Positions 18,573 through 31,370 of a stretch of 60,000 nt of DNA are shown here, in pieces (the first letter of the stretch is position 1; the number at the start of each line of letters is the position of its first letter). The translations under genes and the position numbers were made by a program. The notes under the pieces were generated by a model. That model did no database searches and had not been told where the DNA came from. It saw only the letters and a program-made list of their open reading frames with translations. The DNA comes from Symbiodinium natans (taxonomy: Eukaryota > Sar > Dinophyceae > Suessiales > Symbiodiniaceae): NCBI GenBank assembly GCA_905221605.1, contig CAJNDS010002068.1:523001-583000 (forward strand), in the 5' to 3' direction.

Positions 18573-19393
18573 CTAGCGCCACTGCAAGACTCGATGCCGG
18601 ATTCTGACCACCTCTGCTTCGGCGTCCTCCCTATCTATCAGGATGGTGCAACGGCGTCCTTGACTTCTTTGGGCGTGGAATGGTGTTTTAACGTTCTGAA
18701 CAGAGAGAAAGGATGACAAGGGGACCATGCCGCACTTGGACCCCACTGGGCATCTCGGGGACATTCTTTGATGCTGAAAGGCGCGGCCCCTCAAGGCTCG
18801 CAATCTTGAGTGAAGCGTGAGTGGCTCCAGGGCCTCACACGGGCTGTGCCTGGATTGTGAGCGTTGTAATGGTGATGGTAGTCTCGTCATGGGAGTCCAA
18901 GAAATCGGCCTATCCGACGATGTCCTATGGAAGTCCCTACATGCCACATAAGATACGGTCTTGGGTTCGGTATTGTGGCCAACTCTCACATGGTCCACAT
19001 CAGTTTCACCGAGCAATCTCAGTGACCGCCTCCGCCACCTGTTCGGCTTCGTTGTGCAGCTCCACTGCGTAGTCAGTGACCAGGCGCTGGTTCGCCTGGA
19101 GGGATGCTTGCGCTGGCGGCGTGTTCTCTGATGCCTTGGAGAGCCGAGGTGTCTCGAATTTAGGCGACCGCACCTGCCTAGCTCTGCGAATTCCCTTACC
19201 GTACGCACCTGTTCAGGCTGTTCAGGCTGTTCGGGGTCAGGGCAAGGCCACCTTCAAGTGCAGATCCTGTGCCGGCCTCCGTTGCTCGCAGCTTTGGTCG
19301 TAGCTGGCCCAGCCCCGCTTCTGTTCCAGTCGTCGGGGCTCTTGCTGTACGCCAGACCATTGCAAAGCGTTGCGCAAGCTGCTGCGTGATCAC
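18573..19393 (-). pseudogene. Unrecognised coding-like zone, probably a relic
   Basis: The - strand has protein-like stretches spread over several frames. One frame reads NQRLVTDYAVELHNEAE and continues helical until a stop near 19015. Another is open for 211 codons (18573-19208) and ends in CTILIDREDAEAEVVRIRH. A third (19196-19393) begins ITQQLAQRFAMVWRTAR. Frame changes without clear splice sites suggest a decayed gene, although small exons are possible. I do not recognise the family. Confidence 0.35.
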
Positions 19394-19400
19394 TGCCAGG

Positions 19401-22400
19401 GCCGTTCCATGTCAGTGAAAAGGCCCCAGGCTCGGGGCCACCAGCTTCCTTGCGGCCTGCTTCGGATCGGACCAAGAATACTGGCGGTCAGAGTGCAGAG
19501 CTTAGGCTCCGGTATGGCGCCTTCCTGCACACTCCGACTCAAGCATCAACAGAAACAAGAGGGGGTGAAGCAGCGCTCTGCAGATGTTGACTTTCCTCTT
19601 CTTTGAGGTTGCCTGGGACTCTTGGGGCTCTTGGAAGCCCTAGGGCCTCTTGGGGATGTACGAAGCCATGCACTTGAATGGACACGTCCGCAGGGCGATG
19701 CTCTCAACAAAGAGGGAGTCCTAGGAGGGGATAGGAAGGCTCGATCCTGGGCGCTGACTCACAAGACCTTTGCTTTGTCTTTCCTGTGGTTGTCGCAGCC
19801 AGGACTTCGCCGGATCCTTTTCGACCTGTGCAGAGGGCCATAAGACCATCTGAGACAGACCCAAATGCCAAGGCCTAAAGAGCAGCCCTCAGGCCACAAA
19901 CCCGCGCACAGGCTAAGCCTGACACCTGCATGTGAGCGTCTTGTCCCGCTGCGTTGTGGAGAGACGGCCAAGGAGTCCCGACAAACCAAGCGGCAGCCAA
20001 GCGCAGTAGACTTTGACCTAGCAGTGGGCCTCTAGGACTACTAGACCTTCAGAGCAATCACACTAAGATGAGAGTGAAGTTGAGGGTGCAGATCTGTGCA
20101 CGGCACATCCATGGCTGCATCTCCAACCCTGCAAGGCATGCCGTCTAGGCAGCAGATTGAGTGAAACGAGGACTGTTTCAAACTTGCAGCATGCCAATTT
20201 GGCGCACAAGCGTTGATCAAACTGCTGCGATTGCCGTTCAGGGTCCTGAGGTCCCTATACCCTACTCGCCCGAAGCGCCCGAAACGCCCTAACACCCACA
20301 CGGGTGCGTCCAGGCACGTGCCTTGGCGCATAGTTCATGCATGCACCCCCAAGCCAGCTTGAACAGATACCGACCGTTGTAAGGAAACTCTTGGATCAGC
20401 CAGATCAGAGTCCCAAACCACAAAAGTAGCCACAGCAGCCACAACCTTAGGTGCACATGCTGTGAGCCAGCTTCGTGGTTCACTTGGTTGCCTATCCTTT
20501 CTCAAAGGGAAAAGGTCTGAGGTATATGAGATACGCAAGAGGTCGTTGCTGAATGCTCATCTCATGAGATTCCTTTTTGCATCAGCAGGCAATGCCTGTA
20601 GGACAGCTTCTGGCCCCGCGGCTTACATTGCATCGTCTTCCTAGGTGACAGGACAACCAGTCGACCAAGCCCTGCGTGAGGCCTCAAGAGCAGGTCGAGT
20701 TTATGCACATAAGGCTCTCCTTTCATGGCTTTTGTGCATGGCGCTTTTCGGAACCTGGACAAGACCCGGGCACAGCAAGCCTACAGAATCAGAGAACCCA
20801 AAGAAGTCTGACGCCTGGCGCTGCGAAACGCAATAGTATTTGAGAGGCAAGTCCATCCGCAGTTCAGCTTCAGCAGAGCCCTCGAAACACATGCGTGCAC
20901 GCACCAGCTTCCATCACTTGCAGTTAGAGGCCCGGAGCTCTTTCTCAACCAAAAGCAAGGCACGGCACTCCTTGCCAGGTTGCAGAAGCCAGCGTTATGC
21001 GATGTGAACTTGGGCCTCGTGCGTTGCCAGCTCTGCGGGCTCCCTCGAGTACCTTCGAGTTCGTGGGGGTTGGAGGAAAAAGGCACGAGAGGCACAGCGA
21101 CCGAAGAGATGAGAGCCATGGCAGCAAAGAGCAGGAGCGTTACTTTGTGCATGGCCAAAACACGCGCTCATCTCCTGTGCGCGCTTCGACTGGTTTGATG
21201 TTGAGTCGCCCCAGGCCTTTCCAAGTGTGCCAGCTGCAAGTCATGCTGCGACCATGCTGACCAGCCCTGCTGAGCAGCGCTGGTTGTATTCGCTTGCTGT
21301 GCGGGGATTGCCCTTCACAACCCAGCCGTTGAAGTAGCCCGTCTGTCGGCCGAGTTGGCACGCAAGCCGCTTCATGTTGGGTGCCCAATCTGTGAATCTA
21401 CGTCGGAACGAGCACACACCCCGCGGACCATGCTGATATTCAGTGAGCACCTGGCTAGCAGCTTACACCTGGTATCACAGCGAGAAGTGCGTTGGGTTAA
21501 GCTGAGTTGGCCAGTGTTGAGACAGGTTGCTGAGGCGGCGGCTAGGGGGTTCTTGGGACTGATTGGCTCACGAGAGGGTAGGCAGATAGGCATTCGCAGT
21601 GCCTAGTGGGAACAATGTTGTCGTTAAGTGTGCCTGCCCCCCTTGTGTTTCTGCTGGTGAAAGTCCACCCAAGTCTTGTGCAGCAGACTTCACAGAGAGA
21701 AAGCTGTCAGACCTTCATGTGCAGTTGCCTAGGCTAGGTTTGCAAGAGGCCTTCAAGAAGCCTCAGCCAACCTTGGGACGCTGTTGAAGCTAACCGCAAA
21801 CATGAGGGCTTGGACTGTGACGTTGCACGAGAACGCCCGGGAATCCTTGACCTTTTTATTATCATATAGAAAGAAGGCAAAATTCCTGTGGCGATTCCGT
21901 GTCAAATTAGCAGCGGTGCCGGCGTGAGACCCTTCAGCTACTGAACAGTCCTGTGGAGTAGCCGCGTGGTCGCGGCGCCTTCCTTTCTGCTTCGGGCAGG
22001 TGTCGGGCTTCAGCATCCCGGATGTTTCGGCATGACCGCACTCCCTCCAGCTGTGACAACTGTGAGTACAAAGTCTTATTTTGCCGGGCTGCAGCACACG
22101 AGAATCATCCTTGTGATTCCGAAGCACTTCGAAGGCTCAGCAGACCGCAACTTTGTAAACAATTCAAGCACCAGGCGGAGGTTAGCGCTTCAGCTGTAAC
22201 GCTGTAGAGGTGCCCCATACATTTGGCCACATTGTGCAAGCGCGCAGGCTTGCGACCCAGGTCATCTTCTCGCCTGTCTCGGTCCGGCATCAGTTTCTTA
22301 GCATTCGTTCCCTCTTCTGGAGGCTCACTCTCCGCTAACTCCGCTAAGACACAAGGCCACGCAAGGAGTGCACAGCGAAGCACTTCAACGGAATCTCAGT

Positions 22401-24609
22401 GCGAGGCGTCCGTGTTTGGAACCGCTACACAGCACGCCTGCGCAAGGCGCACCTGCACATGTGCAGCCTCTTGGCGATGCGAAGTCCTTCTGTGGCACGG
22501 CCCTTGACATAGTGCAGAGAGCTTAGGTGTGGTCCCAGGCCTTTCAGAGAAAATGGCAACTGTCAGGGCCTTGTGTGGTCTGGTAGGGGATGTGAAGCAG
22601 GACACAGCTGTGCTGGCATGGACCTGCGCAGATAGAAGCTTCACGAACTGAAGGCCAACAAGGACGAGGGCTCAGAGCGACAGCAATTAAAGCAATTCAG
22701 GGTCCAGACGTACCGCGTGACAGTCTCAACATCCACGAAGCTTGAGAGAGTCTGAGACATCCCGCAAAGTCCCAAGTCCCATCAGCCCAGTTGAAACTTC
22801 GATGTATGCGGGACGCTTCAAGAATGCTTGAGGAGCGGAGTGTGATAGACTGTGTGAACTCAGCGACATTGATGTGTGTTGGGATGCCGGCGTGGGAACA
22901 CTGCTTTGCGGTGAGTTCCCATGCAAGAACACCCTCTCCAGTCTGAGGCCAGTTTGAGTCTTCCCGGGTCATGTGTTCCTCGGTCACTCGAGGTCTGTCA
23001 GGAGCCAGCATTGACGGCGTTGGCATTCTGGCATCTCCGTTTGTTCTCTCCATGACGTCTCGATCCGTTTCGCGAACGTCAGTCCGCAACCAGCGATGCC
23101 TCCAATGCCATCAGTGCACCGTCCGAATCAGTCTCAGCACCTCAAACATCGGACCATTTGGTCACCAACCTTCGGCTTCCAGCACTGGGCTCCATTCGCA
23201 TGTCTGTCAAGACGCTCCGTAGTTTTAGTCCCGCGCCTCGAAGAAGCTTGCAGATGGTGCGTTGGGAAAGCACGTCGCCCGGTGTGCATGTTTCCGAGTT
23301 TGCCGAGATGCTGCGCTGGCATCTGGAGAGCAATCATCAGCACTTTCTCGCGCAGGTGGCCTCTGAGGGGCGCGTCCATGCAAGCGAATGTCTCTTTTCA
23401 TCCTAAGGTCCCCAGCGGTTGAGTTCCTTCTGGGACATCGAAACGGCACTCTCCATGGAGAAAGCATCCGCCACGACCTATGCTTGCAAGTAGCAGCAAT
23501 AACATGTTGGCCGACACATGTGTGTTTGGAAGGTACGACCGAGATTACTTTTTGCACCACCATCTTTTGGAACCAGTTCGTCTCATGCAGCACAAGCAAG
23601 AAACTTCAGCAAGCTACTCCTACAACAAGCGTGCACAGGTGTTCACTGTATGAAGTGATAATGCGTGGCAGGTTGTTAGAGCAGAAGAGGTAGCTCACGC
23701 ATGAATGGAAGCTCGCACCTGGTAGCATGCTGACTTGCAGCACAGGCGGGCAGTGAAAACCAGCAGTATGAGTTCGCAAAGGTGCAATGCGGTACCGAGC
23801 ATATTGACAGCTCATACAGATTATTAATCAAATTGGCTTGTGTAGTCGTCCGCAAGACTGTGTGCAGGTGATATGTGGAGGTGGTCGGCCTCTTGGCAGG
23901 AAGACCCAATGGGGCCGTGTTGGCACACGCCAAGTTTCGGATGTTGTTGTGGAGGTCAGCTCTCACGCAAGTGTAAACAAAGAATGCAAACGACAAAGTT
24001 ATGTCTCAGGTCCGGTCGGGACAAAGCTTTGCAGTCTGAGAAAGGATGTGAGATTAAGGTACTTTTGCGCGTGGGCATAATGGCTTCGATGTTCTTTTTT
24101 TGTGTGGCTTCACGAAATCCGAGCGGAAAAGTTTGTCCAGAGCCCCAATCTGAACCCCACAGCATAGGACCCATCCGAACCCATCCCAAGATCTCCAGAG
24201 ACCCTTCTTAATTTTCAAGCAAACTTATTACATTCAAAAGCACTTCCATAGTACTTCCTTAGGTGCTCCTCTTGCTGTCGGTCGCGGCTGCACAGCGCGC
24301 GGCGCTGGTGGATCGGTCCAAGCTGCCTCTGCACACCAAAGGCAGAGGGAATATTTCCGGGGGGAGATCTTTGGGCCGTTATGTTATGTGGTCTGTTATG
24401 TGGTCTGTTTTATGACCTCTCCTGCTCTGAGGCCGCTACATCGTCAACGTCAACAACGAGCGCGCGACGCGTCGGCGTTGGTGGCCTTGCATCTTCTAGT
24501 TGTATGTGCCCAGCAGCAGTAGATGCGTCTCTGAGACGGAAGCCTCACACTGTACATATTGCGGAAGCTCGCCTGAACGTCGATGCTAACATTCCTGTGC
24601 ACTTAACAT
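19401..24609. other. No supported gene
   Basis: No ORF here carries a recognisable motif. The + frame at 23158-23406 (VSEFAEMLRWHLESNHQHF) is protein-like but unidentified. A 13-bp pair, ttatgtggtctgt, occurs at about 24388-24411. The rest looks like unique non-coding sequence. Confidence 0.4.
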
Positions 24610-24648
24610 TGCCAGCAGCAGCACCAGCAGCACCAGCAGCAACAGCGG

Positions 24649-24679
<31 letters not shown>

Positions 24680-24680
24680 T
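24610..24680 (+). repeat. CAG/CAA-rich trinucleotide repeat
   Basis: An imperfect cagcag/caccag/caacag run. In the open + frame it codes for Ala, in other frames for Gln or Ser. No flanking gene can be assigned. Confidence 0.85.
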
Positions 24681-24907
24681 TCACAGATCGCAAGTTGCTC
24701 ATGTTGCTCAGAGCAGTTTGGAACATTTGTCGGGGAAGCTTTTGCGGCACTTAGGTAAAATGGGCCTGCATCAACTGGGCAGGCCAGCGACAGTTCTGCC
24801 TTATGACTTTTTGAACTGCGCAGCGACTGAAGACCTGGTCCAGGTGCCTACTCCAGACCAGCGGTTGTTGGAGGTCTTGAAGTGCAGGATGCTCACAAAC
24901 AGAGGGA

Positions 24908-25638
24908 GTGGCGATGATGTCCGGGAATGACGGTTGTAGACATGCCTGGCAGCATGCCTTTTCAAGCTTGCAGGACCTTTCGAAGCTGGCAGGAAGAATT
25001 CGCGAGTTGGGCTTCAACTGCGTGCGATTGTGCTACAGCACTGTGTCCTGCATGCACATCTGGGTGGAGTGTTCGGAGCTCCAAAATCCAACGATGACAC
25101 GGGGTGCAGGGGTTTGGGTTTAGGCAGCACAACTCCGAGTTTGGCTGTGGCGTCCGAGGAGAATCATTTGTCGAATCCCTTGGTTAACGATGAGGACAGA
25201 TGTGCACATTGTACACCCACTCGTGATGTGCGGTTCTGGACTTACGTCGGGTTGGTGGGTTTCCCGTTTTTGACGTGCACAAAGCAGGGCAATAGTCACA
25301 GCGCTTATGCCTTGTGGCCTGACTCAGCAGTTCTTAGGACATTCAACAAAGGATAATTACCAGGCCATAGTGGAGATCAATCATATCACTTTGCATGTAT
25401 GCGCAACAACCCACAATTTGTGGTGCTGCAACCTTTTTTGGTGGTGTACTTGTCACCGTCGTCACTTCCTGTCCGATGGAGCACTCATGCCGATCTCAGA
25501 GTTATGGAATACCTTTTAAGTCTCTCTAAGTCTCTTCCGCAGGACGTCGCTGCAAACCCGGATCTCAAAGGAAAGCGCTTTCTCTATATCTTTCAAAGGA
25601 CAGTTCAGGCCACACTGCGGCCATCAGCCTTTGAGTGA
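24908..25638 (+). pseudogene. Decayed GH5-like glycoside hydrolase fragment
   Basis: Two motifs typical of glycoside hydrolase family 5 (cellulase-like) proteins occur in the right order but in different frames. At about 24970-25045 the translation has LAGRIRELGFNCVRLCYS, like the early GH5 strand and helix (..LGFNxVRLPxS). At about 25540-25636 it has VAANPDLKGKRFLYIFQRTV, like the segment before the next catalytic strand in related eukaryotic sequences. Frame changes and stops lie between them, and the region with the general acid and nucleophile Glu residues is not seen. It is most likely a dead fragment. Multi-exon decay cannot be excluded. Confidence 0.45.
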
Positions 25639-27269
25639 CTTTACGAGTCAGTGCTTCAAGATGCATCAGCTTCAAGTACAACTTGGAAGCCGCCTAGACG
25701 TAGGCAAAGTGGTTTCTGCCAGGCCCTCACCAACGAAGGTCTTATGGATTCTCGGCTGCATGTGGGCGTCGCGTCCTCCAGTGTCTGACATCATCTGACA
25801 TCTATCTTGCGAGTGTTGTGATTCGGAGATCGATATGACATGAAGTTGCAGAACCGACTGCACGCGTGCAAAGACAATTCTTGAGTCACCCGGTTGATTG
25901 TGGCTCAGGTGATCCTGAACAATCACATCTCCAAGTCAGGCTGCTTGGTGGCATTGTACGCTCGGCAGTTGTTCGTTGCTGTGGTTTGCTGCGCAGGATG
26001 GTGTTGCAATGTGAAGCAGGATGAGGGCTTCTGGCGTCTTGACTAACAAAGGGCGAGAGCCTCCGAGCCGACCTGTGCCTGTGCTTTGACAGATGAACTG
26101 CCCCGATATACCCCTCCCATCTTATGCCTTGAGCTTTAAGCACTTTGCAGAAGGTACACTGACCTTTACCCTGAGAAGTTCTGGCTTGAAAGCCTTGTCG
26201 GGATGACCACGCTCTTCCGGATGCTTGCCCGTACATCAAACTGTCGTGGGATGTTTCGGTGGGGCTTTCGCAAGGAAGTGACAGCTTCAAGGGAGCCAGG
26301 CAAAGATGAAGCCACAACCCTAAGCCCAGGAACAACAGCCTCGTTGTGGCCTTCGACATTCGGAATGAGCCACATGATATCCCAGGCGCCTAATCTCAAG
26401 CTACACTGTGCTGGATGGGATAGGTGCATGCTCAGCCATAGACCAAGCCCTTGATGAAGCATTCAACACCCCGCCTCCAGAATCTGGAGGTCGCCAGATG
26501 ACATGGGGCACGGATGATGCAGCAGACTGGAAAGCTGCAGCTGAGAGAGCAGGCAGCTGTCTCTTTGATTTTCGGATGTGAGTCTATCTGGGTTCTTTTT
26601 TCTACTGCTTTGCAGCTGTACATGTGATCTTGGCGGTGCCATGGTGTGTTCGCAGGCAATGCCATATTGGATGTGAATCCCAACCTGCTGATCGCAACTT
26701 TGATTGTCAGAGTGTCACATTTACCTGTTCGTTGCAGTTGGGTCGCGTAGCTTCGACCAGGTAGTTTGCGGTGTCTAGTTTCCCCATGTGTTCTCAGCAG
26801 AGGTCGTGAGTGCTCTATGCTTCTGCATGGACTTGAGACCTGTGAAGCAGTACCCGCCTCTTTGCAAGCATGGTTTGGGAGGTGGGTGCCGAGGGCATGT
26901 GAGGGGGGCTTTTGAATTAAAAGGTTCCGGCTCGCTGTCATGATGATTTCCATTAGCTGCCAGTCGCACATACCACGAAGCAAACCAGGATCCAGTTTTC
27001 TGTGGCGAACCGCCTGGTCTATGAAACTCACAACTACATTGAGCAACTTGGACATCACGTGGCATTTTTGGTTTGTTGGCAGCACCGTTCCGCGAAGGCT
27101 GATTGCGTCAGACATGTTAGTTGAAGGGCCTTTTGCACAAAACGTTCTGTCGTCACACAGCTCTACTCGCTTGGTGTATTCAAAGCTCGATCCGATAGGA
27201 CGAGTTGAAAACTTTTCAGCCTCCTCTAAACTACTGACACTGTTCTGTTTTTCTTTCCAAGAACAGTTC
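25639..27269. other. No supported gene
   Basis: The - strand is open at 25886-26359 with a hydrophobic start (RLLFLGLGLWLHLCL), and at 26432-27505 for 357 codons. The upper end of the latter overlaps the ABC-transporter relic. The remainder shows no motif and I treat it as unproven. Confidence 0.35.
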
Positions 27270-27840
27270 AAGAACAACCGAGAATGGGTCTGCATGTGAT
27301 GTACAAGTCTCATGTTGACCATGGAAGCGAAGAGTCCTTGTCGATTGAACTCTTTTGCGGTCTTCTTCTGGGGGGCACCAGGGTTCTTTAGTTCAACATT
27401 TTCCAACAAAAGTATTTGATGAGAAGGAGTTCTGCCGAGATGCAGTTTCTCGACGGCGTGCTTGTGAAACAAGGAAATGCGAATTTTAGACCCTTCAGGT
27501 TTCAAGTGGCCACTCTTGCCTCCAATAACTTCTTCTCGTCACCTCGCCGCATTGAGACAGTTTGGGCTTTGGATCCTTCGATTCAGAAGGTTGCCAGAAC
27601 TTGGTCACGACGACACATGCGACTGATGTTGGCTGAGGGTTCGTCAAGGATCTCGAACCCAGAGCTCTTTTCAGGTGGGCCAAAGTGCACGAGAATACTG
27701 CCTGGATTTTGGGGACCCTCGTCATCCTGGATCTGGCTTGCATGCCCCGGCCTGAGATCTGGCGGCCTGAGATCTGGCGTGCCTAGATCGTGGACTGTCC
27801 TGTACTAGGGCAAGGTGCCTGTGAAGAACCTGATTTCAAG
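27270..27840 (-). pseudogene. Decayed ABC-transporter nucleotide-binding domain fragment
   Basis: Reading the - strand from 27840 downwards gives, in the order of an ABC domain: FFTGTL (27811-27840), like the FSGTLRxNLDP Q-loop region of ABCC proteins; a degraded CTLAHLKRALGSR, like the LARALLxxSR helix before Walker B; EILDEPSANI (about 27628-27657), a good Walker B and D-loop; then ILLLENVELK and GAPQ (about 27375-27410); and GLFASMVN (about 27313-27336), which fits the C-terminal VLDNGELxEFGxP...GLFxSMV pattern. The parts lie in different frames, a TGA follows the D-loop, and the H-loop His is not evident. The relic appears to be the last third of an ABCC-type protein. Walker A was not found upstream. 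Confidence 0.6.
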
Positions 27841-27960
27841 AAGTTACGTGTGTAAATCCTCATCGCTGAGCATCTAAAGACTGCTCAATGAGCACCAAGT
27901 ACTGAAACCTGTCTGAGGTGGACTTGGTACAGGACGGGGCTTGCTGAGAAGATTCCGACA

Positions 27961-28012
27961 GCAGAAGACGAAGAAGGAGAAGAAGAAGGAAGAAGAAGAA
28001 GGAAGTGAGACA
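27961..28012 (+). repeat. Purine-rich GAA/GGA tract
   Basis: Nearly pure purine stretch of gaagaag and ggaagaagaa words. It marks the left edge of the region where telomere-like motifs begin. Confidence 0.8.
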
Positions 28013-28975
28013 GGGCCAAGCTCAGACGGCGCATGGGGGGTACTACGATGTGCCCCTCCCTGCCTCCTGCCCTGGATAAGAACGGACAAGTGAGAAGCAT
28101 CGCAGATGTCTTACGCCTTCCCTTCCCTCCTAAGTCCTCAACTCCTAGAGCCATCCTAAGCCCCAGGCCCCCGCCGAAACCCCCCAAAACACCGCGAAAT
28201 CCCCCGATCAAACGCCAGACGCTAAAACTTGTTGAGCCCTACATACTAAACCCTAAACCTCCCTGAGCCCGAAATCCTAAACCCTAAAGCCCCGGAACGC
28301 CCGAAACGGCCCTAACTACGACAGGATGGGCCAGCCATGGCCGCGCAAGTCGACGTGGCTTGGTTGTCTTTAGGCTTTAAGCTTACATGTGATCTTAGGG
28401 TTTCGGTTTTGCGGTTGAAGAGAAGTCAGGGTGCTAAAATGCTTCGGTGTCGGCTGTCGGCAGAGTTTCGGCCAATTTTCAAAGGCAGTTTTACACCACC
28501 AGACCCCAACCCCAATTCTTAAGCCCCGATTTCTAAACTCCTCTCATGCATAAACCTCTAAGCCGGAAGGCTCTTGGCGCTCGTGTCGGGTTGGGCCTCC
28601 TTTTTCATGGCAGTCCTGGCAGGCTCGCGTCGGGGCGCGGGGGGCCCCTTAACAGGGTTACAGTAGTGGTGTCATTGGTGTCTCTCTTTGGGCCTTAGGG
28701 TCCGTTTGGGACTCGTTTTTGACATTGGATGGAAAGTGGATTTTTGCGGTAAGAGAGAGAAAATGCGCGCGCTAACACTCCCATATGCTTTGACATCTCC
28801 TTGACGCTGCCACTGGCTAGTCCTAGCTGAGATGTAGCCAGTGCAGGAGTCTGCTTCTTTGGCTACTACTTCTACACGATGTACTGCTCCTACGCTGCTT
28901 CGGCTGCTTTAGAGAGGGTCAGTGGCATGTGTGACACTCCCGGGTCTCACGTGTCGCACGTGACCATGCAAGAGT
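28013..28975. other. No gene; first telomere-like motifs
   Basis: The region contains taaaccctaaacct (28247-28260) and tcctaaaccctaaagccc (28275-28292) on the + strand and gatcttagggtttcggtttt near 28392. Many phrases are degenerate cccgaa/ccctaa words. No gene is supported. Confidence 0.5.
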
Positions 28976-29475
28976 TTTAGTTGATCACACTGAGCTTTCA
29001 CTTTCAAGCGAGGGCCATGTGTGCATTGCGGCTGTGCTTGGTCTCATTTGAGGTGGCAAAAAACTACTTCCTTCCCTGGGGAATTGCCTTGTCAGTCGCT
29101 AGCCTCAGTTCTCGAGGCTATGATGCTGCCGTTTTGTGTGTGTGTGTGTGTGTGAAGAGTATGGAAGAAAACTGTTGCATTCATCATGACATCGCTGACT
29201 GCCTGGTTGCTTCATCGTTAAGCCCATGCCAGAGCGTATCTTCCCGTGCCCTATACAACCCGAAACCCTCAAGCAGGCATGGCCTACGTAGGAATGAATT
29301 TGATGCAGAGCTTTTTGGCGTGCTGGGCGCGGCCGGGGAAGGATGCGACAAGAGACTCAGGCAAAGAGGAACTCAGGAGGAGCTTTGTGGCTGGAGGCAG
29401 TTTTGTTCGTCAGAGTGGGAAGAGGAACTTAGCGACAGGGCTGAGGGCGGGCTGTCCACAGCCCAGCGCTTTTGA
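28976..29475 (+). CDS. Possible exon(s) of an unknown gene
   Basis: A + frame is open from about 28981 to 29475. Its 3' part after about 29276 is the most protein-like: NEFDAELFGVLGAAGEG, CDKRLRQRGTQEEL and SEWEEELSDRAEGG. An acceptor-like caagcag lies at 29270-29276. A second frame over the same bases also looks plausible, so the frame is not settled. The product is unrecognised. The (TG)n tract at 29135-29154 lies inside the open frame, which argues that the 5' half is intronic. Confidence 0.3.
29135..29154 (+). repeat. (TG)n microsatellite
   Basis: Ten uninterrupted TG units. Confidence 0.95.
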
Positions 29476-31370
29476 AAGCCTCGGAGTCCATGCTCTGAAG
29501 CAATATTGCTCTGCACAGAAGCAATGGTGACCCCAAAGCGTTGTCACACCTTAACCGCACCCGGAGCCGAAATTCTACAGCCTCAGCCTTGAACCCTGAA
29601 CCCTCCGAAGTTCTCCTATGCCGAAGCCCTAAACCCCCCCCCCCAAAAAAAAACCAAACCTAAGCCCAAGAAGCTCCTCCGCACCAAAACCCAAGCACGC
29701 TCCTTGAGTCAGTCGCCGAGGCCGGCTGCTTGTTGCTGCTGCTTCTTGGGGCCTGGGCCGCTTGTATCGGGCTGAGGCACGCTGGCGTGTCTGAAAAGAA
29801 TCTACTCGTAGGGCCCTAGGGTTGAGCCAGACGCATAGACACATAAACGTACAGATGCAGATGCACTTGCATGCATACGAACATACGAGCCAACACAGAA
29901 GCATGCACATGCATACAAACACGTAGGTAGATAGGTAGATGGGTACGTACGTAGGTATTTGTGTAGCTACAGACACAGACATTACACATGTGCCCTGTCA
30001 TCAGAGGCTGCATAGGTGAACCCTGAGCACGGCAAACCTAAACCAAACTCAACTGCAATCCCTACCGCAAACTCCACGCATGTCTGGTCTGCAGCAGTTT
30101 GACGTGCCAAGTGCCAGGATCCAGACTAGTGCAGAGCTCAGCTGAGCGTACATGTTCTGGCTTGGAGCGCTCAAGGGATGTTGTAGCATGCTGCGGATAC
30201 AGGGGCAGCTAGGCTTGTCCAGTCCGCATTCTGATGTCAACTGAGGTGAGAACTGTGGTGTGGTGCCCGAGGTTTGCGAAGACGTCTGCATTGGTGATAG
30301 TTGCTGCTTGGCTGTTGGAATGGTTCTTCCGTGCAGAGATTCCGTCTTGAGTTCATAGGGTGCCAGACGGGAATCTCAGGCTCACTTGTTTGGTAGGCCT
30401 CACCGAAACTTAATGCGCACTGTGCTGAAAGGTGACGAGGACGAGAAAAGCTTGTCGTCAGACTTCAGCGACTTTGCAGCCCCGCTCTTATGGGAGACAT
30501 TGAGATCGTTTTGCCAATCTTACCTGTAGCAGCATTTCTACAGCCAAAGCCCGAAGCGCGACACGAGAAAGCCCCGAAGATTCAGGTGGACTACCCGGGA
30601 GTGCGCAAGGCAGGGGCTTTCGGGGGAGGGTCTCTAGACATGGAAGTGGGGGTAAGGACAGATGTTTCAAGGGTGTAAGCGGGGCCCTTAGGTTGGATTG
30701 CGCTTGAGGCCCATGACCTCCACGCAAGAAGACCTGCATGGCCTGACAAGGACCGGATTCCTGGCTTTGCCCGGGAGCCAGGCCGCGATTCGTGAAACTT
30801 GCATGGTTGCGTAGGGTTTGGGGTTTTGGTTTTCTTGAAAAGATTTTGGGTACGTGTTGCACCCACCAGTGGTCAGGGGCTGATGAAGGCTCAGTCTTAA
30901 TGGTGAAGGCGGCGTGAAGGGTTTTGGTGTGTTTTCGTGGCTGAGACGGAAACTCGCAATCTCGTGATCAGGCTGGAAGGTTCAGGGCCTCGGTACGGTG
31001 TCGAGAAGTGAGCACGGGCGGCAAGGACAGTGGTCATTTTATCCCTTGAAGTCGTCTGCATCCGGCTCTGGTGTTTTGCATGTAGTCTGGCGCTGGAAGG
31101 CATGCAACCAGTTAATGATGCGTTTGCTCCTAAAGACTCCGAGTCTCATATCATCGGTCTAAGCGTTCACGCCCTTAGATGGATCCTGCACCTTATTCGG
31201 AATTCTGGGACTGGAAGTATCATGGTGGCAGCTCAAAACTGTTTTACAGATCTTGGCGCAGCCCTGAAACCTCTAAAGCTCTTGACCCCTGAAGCCGCAA
31301 AGCTGAAAAGCCTTAAGCCATCTACAGCAGCCCTCGAGCCCCAGCCGTCTCCCAAAGCCCTGATCCCAAA
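29476..31370. other. No supported gene; microsatellite and telomere-like words
   Basis: The region holds gaaccctgaaccct (29591-29604), an 8-A run after a C run (29634-29653), and a tetranucleotide-like tract gtaggtagataggtagatgggtacgtacgtaggta (about 29924-29958) within an ACA/CATG-rich stretch from 29830. A short + piece at about 30541-30609 (KAPKIQVDYPGVRK followed by AAG|G) looks exon-like. No gene can be assembled. Confidence 0.35.

Noticed and set aside
28245-28292. A real chromosome end at the first CCCTAAA words
   Set aside because: Only two or three heptamers, followed by 32 kb of unique sequence. These are interstitial.
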